NCBI GenBank assembly: GCA_039933635.1
Contig: JBDTNQ010000002.1
Coordinates: 60,732 to 124,731 of the forward strand
Length of the DNA stretch: 64,000 nt
Origin: JBDTNQ01 sp039933635
GTDB taxonomy: Bacteria; Acidobacteriota; Vicinamibacteria; Vicinamibacterales; SCN-69-37
Reading direction: 5' to 3'
A program made the position numbers and the translations under genes. Positions 34,688 through 45,266 of this stretch are shown one piece after another. Each line of letters opens with the position of its first letter. Position 1 is the first letter of the stretch. The notes beneath the pieces were generated by a model. It made no database searches. It saw only the letters and a program-made list of their open reading frames with translations, and had not been told where the DNA came from.

Positions 34688-37459
34688 TCAGGGCACGATC
34701 AACCAGCTTCCCGTGGCTCCGCGGTACAGGGCGATTTCGGCCGCGCTACTGCCTTCATAGTTGCCTGGAAGTTGGACGTCGCCAGATCCGACCCGCTTCA
34801 CAAGCGTCCCGCCGCCCGACTTCAGCACGTACCAGTCACCTGTCGCCGCTCGAGCGATGGCGATATCGGCCTTGCCGTCGCCATCGTAGTCGGCCGGCAC
34901 GGGTGTGTCGCCAAGGCCGTATACCGCCGGCGCCCCCCAGCCCACTCCGGCGGTCGAGCCGCCGCCTGACAGGGCGCGATACCAGATGCCCGTGGAGCTG
35001 CGGTACACCGCGAGGTCTGTGCGGCCGTCGCCGTCGTAGTCGGCCGGCACCGGGATATCACCGAGGCTCGGGGCACCCCACGAGAATGCACCGGAGCCGC
35101 CACGCGAGTAAGCGATGTACCACATGCCTGTCGACATCCGGTAAACCGCGACATCCGCACGCCCGTCCCCATCGTAGTCGCGCGGTACGGGCACATCACC
35201 CACAGGCGGGTAGCCCCAGCTCATCGTCGTCGACCCACCCGTTGATCTCAGAATGAACCACTGCCCCGTGGACGTCCGGAAGACCGCGATGTCGGTCTTG
35301 CCGTCACCGTCGTAGTCGGCCGGTACCGGCACGTCTCCGACCGAAAACGCGCCCCAGGGCGTCTGCCTGTAGCCGGTGGACGACCCGAGGATGTACCACA
35401 TGCCTGTGGTGCTACGGTACACGGCCAAGTCGCGCTTGCCGTCACCGTCGAAATCTCCCGCGACCGGCGTATCCGTCGGAATGCCCCAGGCGATGGCGAC
35501 TCGGACCCCAGCCGTCACCGCGCCGGCCGGCCCGCCCGTGCTGGTCAGTGAGTAGGCCGTTGTCGAGGCCGGGCTCACTGCCACAGTGCCGGTATCGCCC
35601 GAGAACGGCGAGAGCGTCGAGATCGTCACATTCGACGCGCGCGCGACGCTCCAGCTCAACACGGCAGGAGCGAGATCGGGCGTCGCCAGGAACGCGACGA
35701 AACTTGGCGCCGTCGACGTGTTGCCGGACGAACGCATGCTGGGCGAGGCGTTCAGCCCGGCGATGGTCGACGTGGCGCCTCCACAGCCCGAAAAATACAG
35801 GTCTGGCGCGGCGGAGCGCGGCGTGATGTTGTTGTTCACGTAGGCGAGGATCGTCCGCACGACCGGACCGCATGCCTGCTCGTAGATTTGGTACATCGCG
35901 TTGTCCGCGATGATTGAGCTTTGCACTGAGCCCGAGGCCGTCCCGCCCACGAACAGGCCGCCACCGTTGGCCGCGGTGTTGGCATACACGCGCGACCCAC
36001 TCATGGTGAGGCTCGCTGCGGTATCGAGATAGATGCCGCCGCCATAGTCGACGGCCGAATTCCTGGCTATCGTCGTCGATGTGATCGTCGCAGCGGTGAG
36101 CGTCGCCAGAACCAGTCCGCCGCCGTCCGACAATCCGGACGTGTTCACGATATTCCGGAGGATGTGGCTGCCCGTGATCGTGAGATCGACACGGTCGGCG
36201 AGGACACCTCCCCCGTAGACTGCCGCCACGTTGTCCGAGATCAATGAATCGGTAATCTGCGCCGAGGCGCGCGCGGCGCCCGACGTGCACGGCGAGCCGC
36301 CGCAGTACTGATCGCCCGAGATCATCATTCCGGCGCCGCGACGCGCATCGTTGTTCCTGACGACGGTGTCCACGAGCGACAGGCTTCCGGCCGGCCGAAA
36401 GGGGCTCGAGACGTTGTTGGACGTGATGTCGATGCCCCCGCCAAATCCGCCAACCGCTTGCGGATCCTGTGCGTGGTTACCATCGATGATCGAACCCGTG
36501 ATCTCGAATCGAGCCCGGTAGGAGCTCAGGCCGCCGCCGGTGTTTGCCGTGTTGTTGCGGATCGTCGCGCGCACGAGATATGCCGTGGCGTTGTCTTCGA
36601 TGTGCACGCCGCCGCCTTCGGCGGGATTCTCGGCTGGACTGAACCGTTCGGCGATGTTGTTCGAGACTTCCGTGTCCTCGAGCAGCATCGCCGCGGCACC
36701 ATACGTCGACGTATAGGTGCCGATCAGGATGATGCCACCTGCGGCGAACTTCGATCGATTGCCTGTGATCAGGCAGCCTCTGAAGCTCGGGGAAGCATCA
36801 TTGATGTGCACGCCGCCGCCCATCCCGATGTTGCCCGTGCCCGCGCCGCCCGCCCCGGACACGTTGTCACGAATCCGGCAGTCCGAAAAAGAGGGGCGCG
36901 AACCCGTGATGATGAGGAGGCCGCCACCGAAACGATCGGCGGTGTTGTTCCTAATCTCGCAGTGAGCAAATCTCGGGCTCGACTTGAAGATGACACCGCC
37001 ACCGCCATCCATCGCCCGGCTGTTCTCGAAAACCACGTCAACCAGATCGGGCGAGGACTCCTGAAACGTGAACCCGCCGCCGGTGCCGGGCCCGCCGACG
37101 CCTCCCCGGAACGTGAATCCCTCGAAGCGCACGGCGCCGGACGCAATGTACAACCGGAGCGCCGGCAGATTCGCCAGCGAGGCATCAACGATGGTGGAGC
37201 CGGAGCCGGACAGTCCGCGCACGGTGATCGACTTGCCGCTCCCGGCGATGATTGGGGCCTCGTAGTACACGCCGGGCTGAACCTCGACGATGGACCCATC
37301 CGGCGCGGCGCCGGACAACACCGCGTTGATCGCGGCTTGAATGCTGGAATAGTCGGCGGGGACGCGCAGCGTCGCGGCAAACGCGGGAGCGGCCAGGAGT
37401 GTCTGAATCAGGGCCGTCGTCAGGGAGACCCGGATGCGCCGTGAGAAGCGGGAGAACAT
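34688..37459 (-). CDS. Secreted beta-helix protein with C-terminal FG-GAP/VCBS-like repeats
   Basis: This is a 923-residue exported protein. The signal peptide is about 1-29 (ending AFA). VPADYSSIQAAINAV and the following coils up to about residue 560 match right-handed parallel beta-helix (Beta_helix/NosD-like) repeats with many Asn and Gly turns. A linking domain of about 90 residues follows. From about 660 there are six repeats of about 45 residues of the form DYDGDGK(x)DIAVYR...GxWYI, an FG-GAP/VCBS-type propeller unit with Ca-binding DxDGDG loops. The sixth unit lacks that loop. ATG 37459 is chosen because the signal peptide starts there. It probably acts at the cell surface, for example in carbohydrate binding or adhesion. 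Confidence 0.85.
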   Translation of the reverse strand: MFSRFSRRIRVSLTTALIQTLLAAPAFAATLRVPADYSSIQAAINAVLSGAAPDGSIVEVQPGVYYEAPIIAGSGKSITVRGLSGSGSTIVDASLANLPALRLYIASGAVRFEGFTFRGGVGGPGTGGGFTFQESSPDLVDVVFENSRAMDGGGGVIFKSSPRFAHCEIRNNTADRFGGGLLIITGSRPSFSDCRIRDNVSGAGGAGTGNIGMGGGVHINDASPSFRGCLITGNRSKFAAGGIILIGTYTSTYGAAAMLLEDTEVSNNIAERFSPAENPAEGGGVHIEDNATAYLVRATIRNNTANTGGGLSSYRARFEITGSIIDGNHAQDPQAVGGFGGGIDITSNNVSSPFRPAGSLSLVDTVVRNNDARRGAGMMISGDQYCGGSPCTSGAARASAQITDSLISDNVAAVYGGGVLADRVDLTITGSHILRNIVNTSGLSDGGGLVLATLTAATITSTTIARNSAVDYGGGIYLDTAASLTMSGSRVYANTAANGGGLFVGGTASGSVQSSIIADNAMYQIYEQACGPVVRTILAYVNNNITPRSAAPDLYFSGCGGATSTIAGLNASPSMRSSGNTSTAPSFVAFLATPDLAPAVLSWSVARASNVTISTLSPFSGDTGTVAVSPASTTAYSLTSTGGPAGAVTAGVRVAIAWGIPTDTPVAGDFDGDGKRDLAVYRSTTGMWYILGSSTGYRQTPWGAFSVGDVPVPADYDGDGKTDIAVFRTSTGQWFILRSTGGSTTMSWGYPPVGDVPVPRDYDGDGRADVAVYRMSTGMWYIAYSRGGSGAFSWGAPSLGDIPVPADYDGDGRTDLAVYRSSTGIWYRALSGGGSTAGVGWGAPAVYGLGDTPVPADYDGDGKADIAIARAATGDWYVLKSGGGTLVKRVGSGDVQLPGNYEGSSAAEIALYRGATGSWLIVP

Positions 37460-37588
37460 GGTTGTACGTCGCAGCAAGATTCGTTCCGCGCCGGCAATTG
37501 GGGGCACCCTCACGGATGCACCGCGTCCAGCCTGAAACTGCACGTGAGGCGACGGTATTCGTGCGAAGCTGCTGTCGAGGTTCCGTCT

Positions 37589-38503
37589 ATGCGCCGTTGC
37601 CGCCCCCTCGTCGTGACCTGTCTGTTGAGTCTGATGTCCGTTGGCCTGCTGGCGCAGCAGCCACCCCCCGCGCCCGTTCCTGGCGCGGGTCCCCGCGGAC
37701 GCGGCCCCTTGGGCGGCGCGCAGGCCGGATTCGTCCTGGCCCCGTCATTCGACACCACGCCGCCGACGTTGCCGAACGATTTGAAGTCGGGCGGCGTGCT
37801 GATCTTCTCGAAGACGAACGGCTACCGCGACGAGGCCTCGATGCGTGCCTCCGACGCGGCTCTGGTCGCCATCGCCGCCGTGCGCGGCTGGCCCGTGTTC
37901 GTGACGGAGAACGGCGCGGTCATGAACGACACCCAGCTCGCCAGGTTCAACCTCGTGGTGTGGAACAACTCGAGCGGTGACGTGCTCACCGCCGAGCAGC
38001 GGGCGGCGTTCCGCGCCTGGGTCGAACGCGGCGGATCGTACCTGGGCATTCATGGCGCCGGCGGCGATCCGGTGATCAGCCAGGGCCACACATCCCTGGC
38101 GGACTGGAAGTGGTACGTGGACACGCTGGTGGGTGCGCAGTTCGTGGTGCACTCCTCAATCATGCCGGGTGACATTCACATCGAGGATCCGAAGAGCCCG
38201 ATCACCAAGGGCCTGCCCGCGACATGGCATCGCGCCGAGGAGTGGTACGCGTTCGAGAAGAGCCCGCGCGCCCTGCCGAGTGTCCGCATCCTCGCCACGG
38301 TGGACGAGAAGAGCTACACGCCTGGGCGCGCGACGATGGGCGGCGACCATCCGTTGGTGTGGTGGCACTGCGTAGACAAGGGGCACGCGGTCTACTCGGC
38401 GCTGGGCCATGCCGGCGAGATGTACGCGGAACCATTGATGATTCGGCTCCTCGACAACGCGATGGGCTGGCTCGTCGATGCGAGCGGAAAGCCCTGCAAA
38501 TAG
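37589..38503 (+). CDS. Secreted ThuA-like domain protein
   Basis: This is a 304-residue protein. A signal peptide covers about residues 1-22 (VVTCLLSLMSVGLLAQQ), and ATG 37589 is chosen for it. The rest is a class-I glutamine-amidotransferase-like ThuA domain: VLIFSKTNGYRDEASM, ERGGSYLGIHGAGGD and PLVWWHCVDKGHAVYSALGH. ThuA domains are linked to sugar metabolism and, in Bacteroidota, Planctomycetota and Acidobacteriota, are common as secreted proteins of unknown chemistry. It is single-domain, with a proline/glycine-rich linker at 23-60. Confidence 0.82.
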   Translation: MRRCRPLVVTCLLSLMSVGLLAQQPPPAPVPGAGPRGRGPLGGAQAGFVLAPSFDTTPPTLPNDLKSGGVLIFSKTNGYRDEASMRASDAALVAIAAVRGWPVFVTENGAVMNDTQLARFNLVVWNNSSGDVLTAEQRAAFRAWVERGGSYLGIHGAGGDPVISQGHTSLADWKWYVDTLVGAQFVVHSSIMPGDIHIEDPKSPITKGLPATWHRAEEWYAFEKSPRALPSVRILATVDEKSYTPGRATMGGDHPLVWWHCVDKGHAVYSALGHAGEMYAEPLMIRLLDNAMGWLVDASGKPCK

Positions 38504-38550
38504 GGGTCACGGCCCCACACGAGATCCAGCCAAGGGCCCCGCGAACCCTA

Positions 38551-38556
38551 TATACT
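38551..38556 (+). promoter_or_regulatory. -10 element TATACT, 6 nt before typA
   Basis: TATACT ends 6 nt before ATG 38563 and would start transcription on the typA start codon. No Shine-Dalgarno sequence precedes the ATG, as expected for leaderless mRNA. Confidence 0.55.
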
Positions 38557-38562
38557 GATTAG

Positions 38563-40401
<1,839 letters not shown>

Positions 40402-40463
40402 GACTATTGCGGCGTTCGCGTGGGTATGACCCGGCTGTTCGTCCACCGGTCGTTCGGGTCGCT

Positions 40464-40976
40464 CTATCCACCGAAGCGGTACACGGCACCGAACGTCCCA
40501 CGCCAGAACGGAAACGTGTCGCCATCGAGCATCTGCCACCGTCCGCCCGTTTCGGCGCGAAACGCCCATCGGTCGGACAAGGTGAGATCGAGACCGATGC
40601 CGGTTTGGAGCGCACGCCCGGTGAAGATGTCACCGTCGTAGTTCGAACGGTCCACTCCCGCAAGGAACTGGAAGTAGAGGGTTCCCGATGACCACGACCA
40701 ACCTGCGCGGCCGCCTCCGAGCACGGCGGTTTCCGACACCGAAAACCCGTTGACCGTCTTGTAGTTGCCTCCAACGTCCGCGACTACGCTGAACCAGCGG
40801 TTCAGGTGGACGGCGGGCGACACCATCCAGCCCCACGTGGATGTTTGCTGGGCGGTATGGTCGCGAAGAATCGTGTAGCCCACTGCGACTTCGGCAGTGG
40901 GACGTTCCTGCGCCAACGCCGGAGCGGCGGTGACGATCACAGCAGTAGCAGCCACACACGCGCGCACGAAGTGCAT
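40464..40976 (-). CDS. Small outer-membrane beta-barrel-like protein
   Basis: This 170-residue exported protein has a signal peptide (about 1-23, ending ALAQE). The rest is alternating hydrophobic and polar beta-strand sequence ending FGAVYRFGG, where the C-terminal aromatic region suits an eight-strand outer-membrane barrel of the OmpX/opacity type. ATG 40976 has an AGGAG Shine-Dalgarno at 8 nt. An upstream ATG (40997) overlaps the stop of the preceding gene as ATGA, so coupling is also possible. It is the last gene of the minus-strand envelope operon. Confidence 0.68.
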   Translation of the reverse strand: MHFVRACVAATAVIVTAAPALAQERPTAEVAVGYTILRDHTAQQTSTWGWMVSPAVHLNRWFSVVADVGGNYKTVNGFSVSETAVLGGGRAGWSWSSGTLYFQFLAGVDRSNYDGDIFTGRALQTGIGLDLTLSDRWAFRAETGGRWQMLDGDTFPFWRGTFGAVYRFGG

Positions 40977-40984
40977 GAGAGAGA

Positions 40985-40989
40985 CTCCT
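40985..40989 (-). promoter_or_regulatory. Shine-Dalgarno AGGAG deciding start 40976
   Basis: AGGAG on the minus strand sits 8 nt before ATG 40976. Together with the signal peptide, it favours this start over the upstream ATG at 40997. Confidence 0.6.
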
Positions 40990-40993
40990 GGGT

Positions 40994-42628
40994 TCATTTC
41001 GTTGTCATCACACTGAGATGCGTCTTGGCCAGCGCATTCCGGCCGTCGACCTCGCTCAGCAGTTCGATCCGATTGCGGGCTTTCATGAAGCCCATGGTGA
41101 TCTTCTGTTGGACGTAGTAGATATGTCCCGCCTCAACGCGCAGCGAGAGCACACTCGTGTTCTCGGCCGTCGAGCAGATCGCATGTTCGCCAGGCGAGAC
41201 GGTTACGAAGAAGTAGTTGTTCCCTCGATTCACCCCGACCCACTGCCCGTCGATGGCGAGCTTCGTCTGAATCTTGTTGCCGATCATCGTGGGCCGCACG
41301 ACGTAGAGGACCCCCATTCCCGGCGGGGGTTCAGGTGTTGGGTGGCGTGTCTTGTCCGTGTCAGCTTCGTGTTTGGCGTTACCGGGCCCGCATCCGCGTG
41401 AATCAAAATCGACGGCGCCCGGCGTCGACGGCGTCGTGGCGGCTGCGCTCGTGTCGGGATCCTGTCTCGCGGGCGCGGCCGTTGACGGAGCCGCGGACGC
41501 CGCGCCGGTGACGGGAGATGTCTGGACCGGGGCGGGCGCCGACACTGGTGCGGCCGCCGACACAGGGACCGCTGTCGCGCGCCGGGTAAAGTGCCAGCGG
41601 TACTCGCCGCGATTGTCCTTTCCGCTGCCGCTAATCGTCTGGCCGTCATCAGACAGCGTCCCGGTGCCCCGCCCGAGACTCCACGACTTCGCGGCTCCGC
41701 GGGCGATCACGGCTGTCTCCGACAACTCGATCCGCGTGCCGATCAACTGTCCGGCAACGTCCAGCTCGGAGTCGGCTCTTCCCGCCTGGGTCGTCACTGC
41801 AAGCGTGCCGGTAAAGCCCCGGACGTCCTGTCTCGCAATGTGCAGACGAGCCGGTGAGTCAGCGTATGTGCCAACCCATATCCCAACCAGACCACTGTCA
41901 GCCTGCGCGGCGCCGGCGACGGCGGGCGGGTCGGATGGCGACGTGGTGAGGTTCGTCGATCCGCCCATTGGCGTCGTGGGCGGGCCCGCGACGTTGTCCA
42001 CGCTCAACGCAAGGCTGAGAGTCTCACCCGAACGCACGATGAGCGGCTGGTCCCATCGGTACGCGCGGCCCTGGAAATCGACCGTGCGTTCCGATGTCAG
42101 CGTGTACGTGCCCGCCGGTACGGTCGCATCCAGCTGCCCATCGAAGCCCGTGACGAGCCGCAGCGGACCGCCGGATGCGGACGCGGACGTGAGCACGAGA
42201 ACATGCCGAGGCACCGGCCTGATGTTCAATTGGTCGTCTACCAGCGCCACCGATACGTGCACGCTTCCCGGCGGCCCCATCGCCTGCGCCGGTACCGCCT
42301 CGACCAGCAGGTTGTGCACAAAGCCTTCCCGGCCCGAGGAAACCACGCGCACCAGCACCCAGGCGCCCGCGTGGTCGACGACCTGCAATTCCTGTCCTTT
42401 GGTGAGTTCGGCCACGGCGGCCGCGTCAGCGGAGGCTTTCTCGCGCAGCGTGGCTCTCTCCGCAGACACGCGCATCACCCCTGGCGGCGACGAAGACTGC
42501 GCACCTGCCCTGACGGCGGTCGGATCGCCCCCCAGCAGGGCGATCAGACCGACGTGCGCGCAGGCCTTCGCCCACCGAGGCCACATGCCTCGGGCGCGGC
42601 GATGGGGTCGCGATGAAATAGAGCTCAT
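40994..42628 (-). CDS. Exported SH3-domain protein with C-terminal DUF2846-like domain
   Basis: This is a 544-residue protein. A signal or membrane helix spans about residues 22-42. A bacterial SH3 (SH3b) domain follows at about 52-112 (ERATLREKASADAAAVAELT, then GREGFVHNLLVE). A carboxypeptidase-regulatory/PEGA-like beta domain lies at about 125-210 (GPLRLVTGFDGQLDATVPAG), then a lipocalin-like middle. After an Ala/Pro linker comes a domain at about 440-530 (KLAIDGQWVGVNRGNNYFF, VEAGHIYYVQQK) of the DUF2846 type. The first two parts suggest cell-wall contact. It follows the MacB-like permease by 9 nt with an AGGTGA ribosome site. Confidence 0.68.
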   Translation of the reverse strand: MSSISSRPHRRARGMWPRWAKACAHVGLIALLGGDPTAVRAGAQSSSPPGVMRVSAERATLREKASADAAAVAELTKGQELQVVDHAGAWVLVRVVSSGREGFVHNLLVEAVPAQAMGPPGSVHVSVALVDDQLNIRPVPRHVLVLTSASASGGPLRLVTGFDGQLDATVPAGTYTLTSERTVDFQGRAYRWDQPLIVRSGETLSLALSVDNVAGPPTTPMGGSTNLTTSPSDPPAVAGAAQADSGLVGIWVGTYADSPARLHIARQDVRGFTGTLAVTTQAGRADSELDVAGQLIGTRIELSETAVIARGAAKSWSLGRGTGTLSDDGQTISGSGKDNRGEYRWHFTRRATAVPVSAAAPVSAPAPVQTSPVTGAASAAPSTAAPARQDPDTSAAATTPSTPGAVDFDSRGCGPGNAKHEADTDKTRHPTPEPPPGMGVLYVVRPTMIGNKIQTKLAIDGQWVGVNRGNNYFFVTVSPGEHAICSTAENTSVLSLRVEAGHIYYVQQKITMGFMKARNRIELLSEVDGRNALAKTHLSVMTTK

Positions 42629-42637
42629 GAGATCACC

Positions 42638-43855
42638 TCATTCATAACGAACGGCTTCGACCGGTTCGAGTGCCGACGCCTGCACGGCCGGATACAACCC
42701 GAACGTCACACCGACCCCAGCCGACACGACGAACGCGATCGCGACAGACGTGGCCGAGACGAGCGTGTGCCATCCGGCGTAGGCCGAGATGGCCCGTGCG
42801 GCGCCCGCGCCGAGCAGAATCCCCACCGCGCCGCCCGCCACGGTCATCACCAGGCTTTCGATCAGGAACTGGGCGCGGATGTGCCGGCGCGTAGCGCCCA
42901 CGGTCCGGCGGATGCCAATCTCCGAGGTCCGCTCCATGACGGACGTGAGCATCACGTTCATGATCCCGATGCCCCCAACGAGGAGCGCCATCACCGCCAC
43001 GCTGCCCACGACAACGGCGAACGTGCGGCGCGTACGGTCGTGCTGCGCAAGGAGGTGCCGCGGCACGACCACATCGAGGTCCGCCACGCCTCTCAGGTCC
43101 GTCAACGTCCGCGTCAGGATGCCCGCGACGGCGTCGACGCGGCGGCCCTCCGCCACCTGCACCCACAGCTCGTCGACCGGCAGGGTCGGCGTGATCGCGA
43201 GACGTCGACCAGACAAGGACTCGATTGGCATCAGCACCACCTCGTCCATATCGCGCGCGGTCAAGGTACTCGGCGATTCAGCTGACGTCCGTTCGCCCGC
43301 GAGCACGCCAATCACCGTGAACATGTCGGCGCCGACCTGCACGCTCAGACCGACTGCCGATCGACCGCCGAACACCTGGCGCGCGATGGACGCGCCCAGC
43401 ACGCAGACGCGCGGCGCCTTTTGATCGTCGATCGCCGCCAGCAGGCGTCCCTCGGTGACGGCGAGGCGCACGATGTGCTGGTAGTCCGCCCGCACGCCCA
43501 GTACGCGCACGGGCCTGGCCCCATCGACGCCGGGGACGGTCATGACACGCTCAATCAGTGGAGTGATGACCGTGGCTTCTGGAATGAGTGCCCGTAGACG
43601 ATCGGCGTCACCAGCCTCAAGCGGTCGAGCGGGGCGGCCGGCCCTTACGCTCTGCGCGCGCACGATCACGTTGTCGAGGCCGAGCCGTTCCACCTGGGCG
43701 AGCACGTCCTGTCGCGCGCCGCTGCTCACCGAGGTCATCGCCACCACGCCGGCAACTCCGAACACCACGCCGAGAACGCTCAGCGCCGTGCGAAGCTTGT
43801 AACGGCCAAGCGCCTCGACAGCTTGGGCGACCTGACTCGCGTCAACGAGGCGCAA
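42638..43855 (-). CDS. MacB-type ABC transporter permease (FtsX family)
   Basis: This 405-residue inner-membrane permease has an N-terminal helix (TALSVLGVVFGVAGVVAMTS), then a periplasmic MacB_PCD domain of about 220 residues (ARQDVLAQVERLGLDNVIVR; VLGASIARQVFGG). Three C-terminal helices form the FtsX domain (VMALLVGGIGIMNVMLTSVM). It has no ATPase domain. The start is a TTG at 43855 overlapping the HlyD gene's stop. These permeases normally pair with an ATPase and an adaptor to drive efflux or lipoprotein/peptide transfer through TolC. The adaptor and TolC are adjacent, but no ATPase gene is present in this operon. Confidence 0.88.
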   Translation of the reverse strand: MRLVDASQVAQAVEALGRYKLRTALSVLGVVFGVAGVVAMTSVSSGARQDVLAQVERLGLDNVIVRAQSVRAGRPARPLEAGDADRLRALIPEATVITPLIERVMTVPGVDGARPVRVLGVRADYQHIVRLAVTEGRLLAAIDDQKAPRVCVLGASIARQVFGGRSAVGLSVQVGADMFTVIGVLAGERTSAESPSTLTARDMDEVVLMPIESLSGRRLAITPTLPVDELWVQVAEGRRVDAVAGILTRTLTDLRGVADLDVVVPRHLLAQHDRTRRTFAVVVGSVAVMALLVGGIGIMNVMLTSVMERTSEIGIRRTVGATRRHIRAQFLIESLVMTVAGGAVGILLGAGAARAISAYAGWHTLVSATSVAIAFVVSAGVGVTFGLYPAVQASALEPVEAVRYE

Positions 43856-45266
43856 GGTCGCTCCCTCCGCGCAACGAGTCCGCGAGCTTCCGCAGTGGAG
43901 GGCCGACGGGCGGATGTGTCGCTCGCCCGGAGCGGGTGGGAAGATCCATCAGCGACACACGTTCGCCTTCGACCAGCCCGGCGATCACCTCGACGAACTG
44001 CGCGCTCGACTCGCCCACCGTCACGCTTCGCGCCTCAATGCCACCGCTGGCGACCACGTGACAAACGGATGCGCCGTCGCGCACGAAGACGGCGTTGACC
44101 GGAACGACCACGACCTGCCTCTTGGCCGCCAGCCGCACGTCGACACGCGCGGTCATCTCAGGGCGCAGATCGGCCCCGTCCACGGGATCGACGTCCACCA
44201 CGACGTCGAAACGCTTCTCCTCTGATGACCCGGACGAGACCTGGCGCGCGAGCGTGCCGACGCGAGCGACACGGCCGGTGAACGTCAGCGCCGGATACGC
44301 TTCGAGGCGGATTGTCGCGCCCTGGCCCAAGGCCAGCCGGTGCATGTCCCGCTCACTCGCCGACGTTTCCACGACCATGCGCGCGACCTCCGGAATCGTC
44401 ACGATCCCCTGGCTCGCCGTCACCCGATCACCCAGTCGTACCTTTCGCGGCGTACTGGCCGCGACGAAGGCCTCGTGCACGACGAGACCGGGCCGTTTCG
44501 CAAACAGACTGCTGGCCTCGACCTGCTGGTCGATCAGGGCGCCCCGTCCCTGGATGTCGGTGATGCGCGCGCGTACGTTCTCGCGTTGCGCCTGCTTCTG
44601 CGCCAGCTGGAGGTTCGCCTGTTCCAGCTCGCGGGGACGGGTCTTCGTCGTCAGCACCTCCGCCCGGCGGCTCGCCAAAGTCAGCTCTTCTTCGGCCTGA
44701 TCGAGCGCCTCCGCCGTTCGGTCGAACTCGTCCCGAGTCAGAAAGCCTTTGGCCATCAAGGGCTCGAGCTCGGTCACTTCCTGACGCAGGCGATCGCGCT
44801 TGCGACGCGCGCGGTCGAGACGCGACTGCGCCTCTTCGACGCTCAGCGCCCCCTCGCCGGCTTCGAGGTCATCCACCGAGCCGCGCGCCATGCGGAAGTC
44901 GATCTCCGCGACCTGCAGTTCCATCTGCGCCTGAAGCAGTTCCTGCATGAGCCGCGCACGCTCGCGCTGCAGATCGGCCGTGTCGAGCTGCACGAGGAGA
45001 TCCCCTTCATTCACGTGCGTCCCCTCCGGCGCGAGGAACATGATCTCGGCCTCACGTCCGCCCAACGGCGAGCGGTAGACGAGAGCTTCGGCGGGTCGGA
45101 GCAGCCCGGTCACCGTGAGTTCCGCGACGACGTCTCCGCGCTGAACGGTGACCAACGACCCGTCGTCTGTCGCTGCCGAGGGCCAGAACATCAACGCGGC
45201 CACGATGGCGGCTGCAACCAGGGCGAAGGCGGTCGATCTGGACACGACGAACGCCGATCGGGTCAT
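43842..45266 (-). CDS. HlyD/MacA-type periplasmic adaptor
   Basis: This 474-residue membrane fusion protein has one N-terminal helix (AFALVAAAIVAALMFW) and a biotinyl-lipoyl-like hairpin (PEGTHVNEGDLLVQLDT). A long coiled coil follows at about residues 95-245 (many LxxA/E heptads such as DRTAEALDQAEEELTLASRR), then the beta-barrel domain (RVARVGTLARQVSSGS) and a membrane-proximal domain. The stop overlaps the permease start, and its start overlaps the TolC gene stop, so the three are coupled. It bridges the permease to the TolC channel. Confidence 0.9.
   Translation of the reverse strand: MTRSAFVVSRSTAFALVAAAIVAALMFWPSAATDDGSLVTVQRGDVVAELTVTGLLRPAEALVYRSPLGGREAEIMFLAPEGTHVNEGDLLVQLDTADLQRERARLMQELLQAQMELQVAEIDFRMARGSVDDLEAGEGALSVEEAQSRLDRARRKRDRLRQEVTELEPLMAKGFLTRDEFDRTAEALDQAEEELTLASRRAEVLTTKTRPRELEQANLQLAQKQAQRENVRARITDIQGRGALIDQQVEASSLFAKRPGLVVHEAFVAASTPRKVRLGDRVTASQGIVTIPEVARMVVETSASERDMHRLALGQGATIRLEAYPALTFTGRVARVGTLARQVSSGSSEEKRFDVVVDVDPVDGADLRPEMTARVDVRLAAKRQVVVVPVNAVFVRDGASVCHVVASGGIEARSVTVGESSAQFVEVIAGLVEGERVSLMDLPTRSGRATHPPVGPPLRKLADSLRGGSDLAPR

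Noticed and set aside
41352..42647. 431-residue plus-strand frame opposite the SH3-domain protein
   Set aside because: Ser/Pro/Thr-rich shadow frame without signal peptide or motif; the minus-strand protein has domains and fits the operon.
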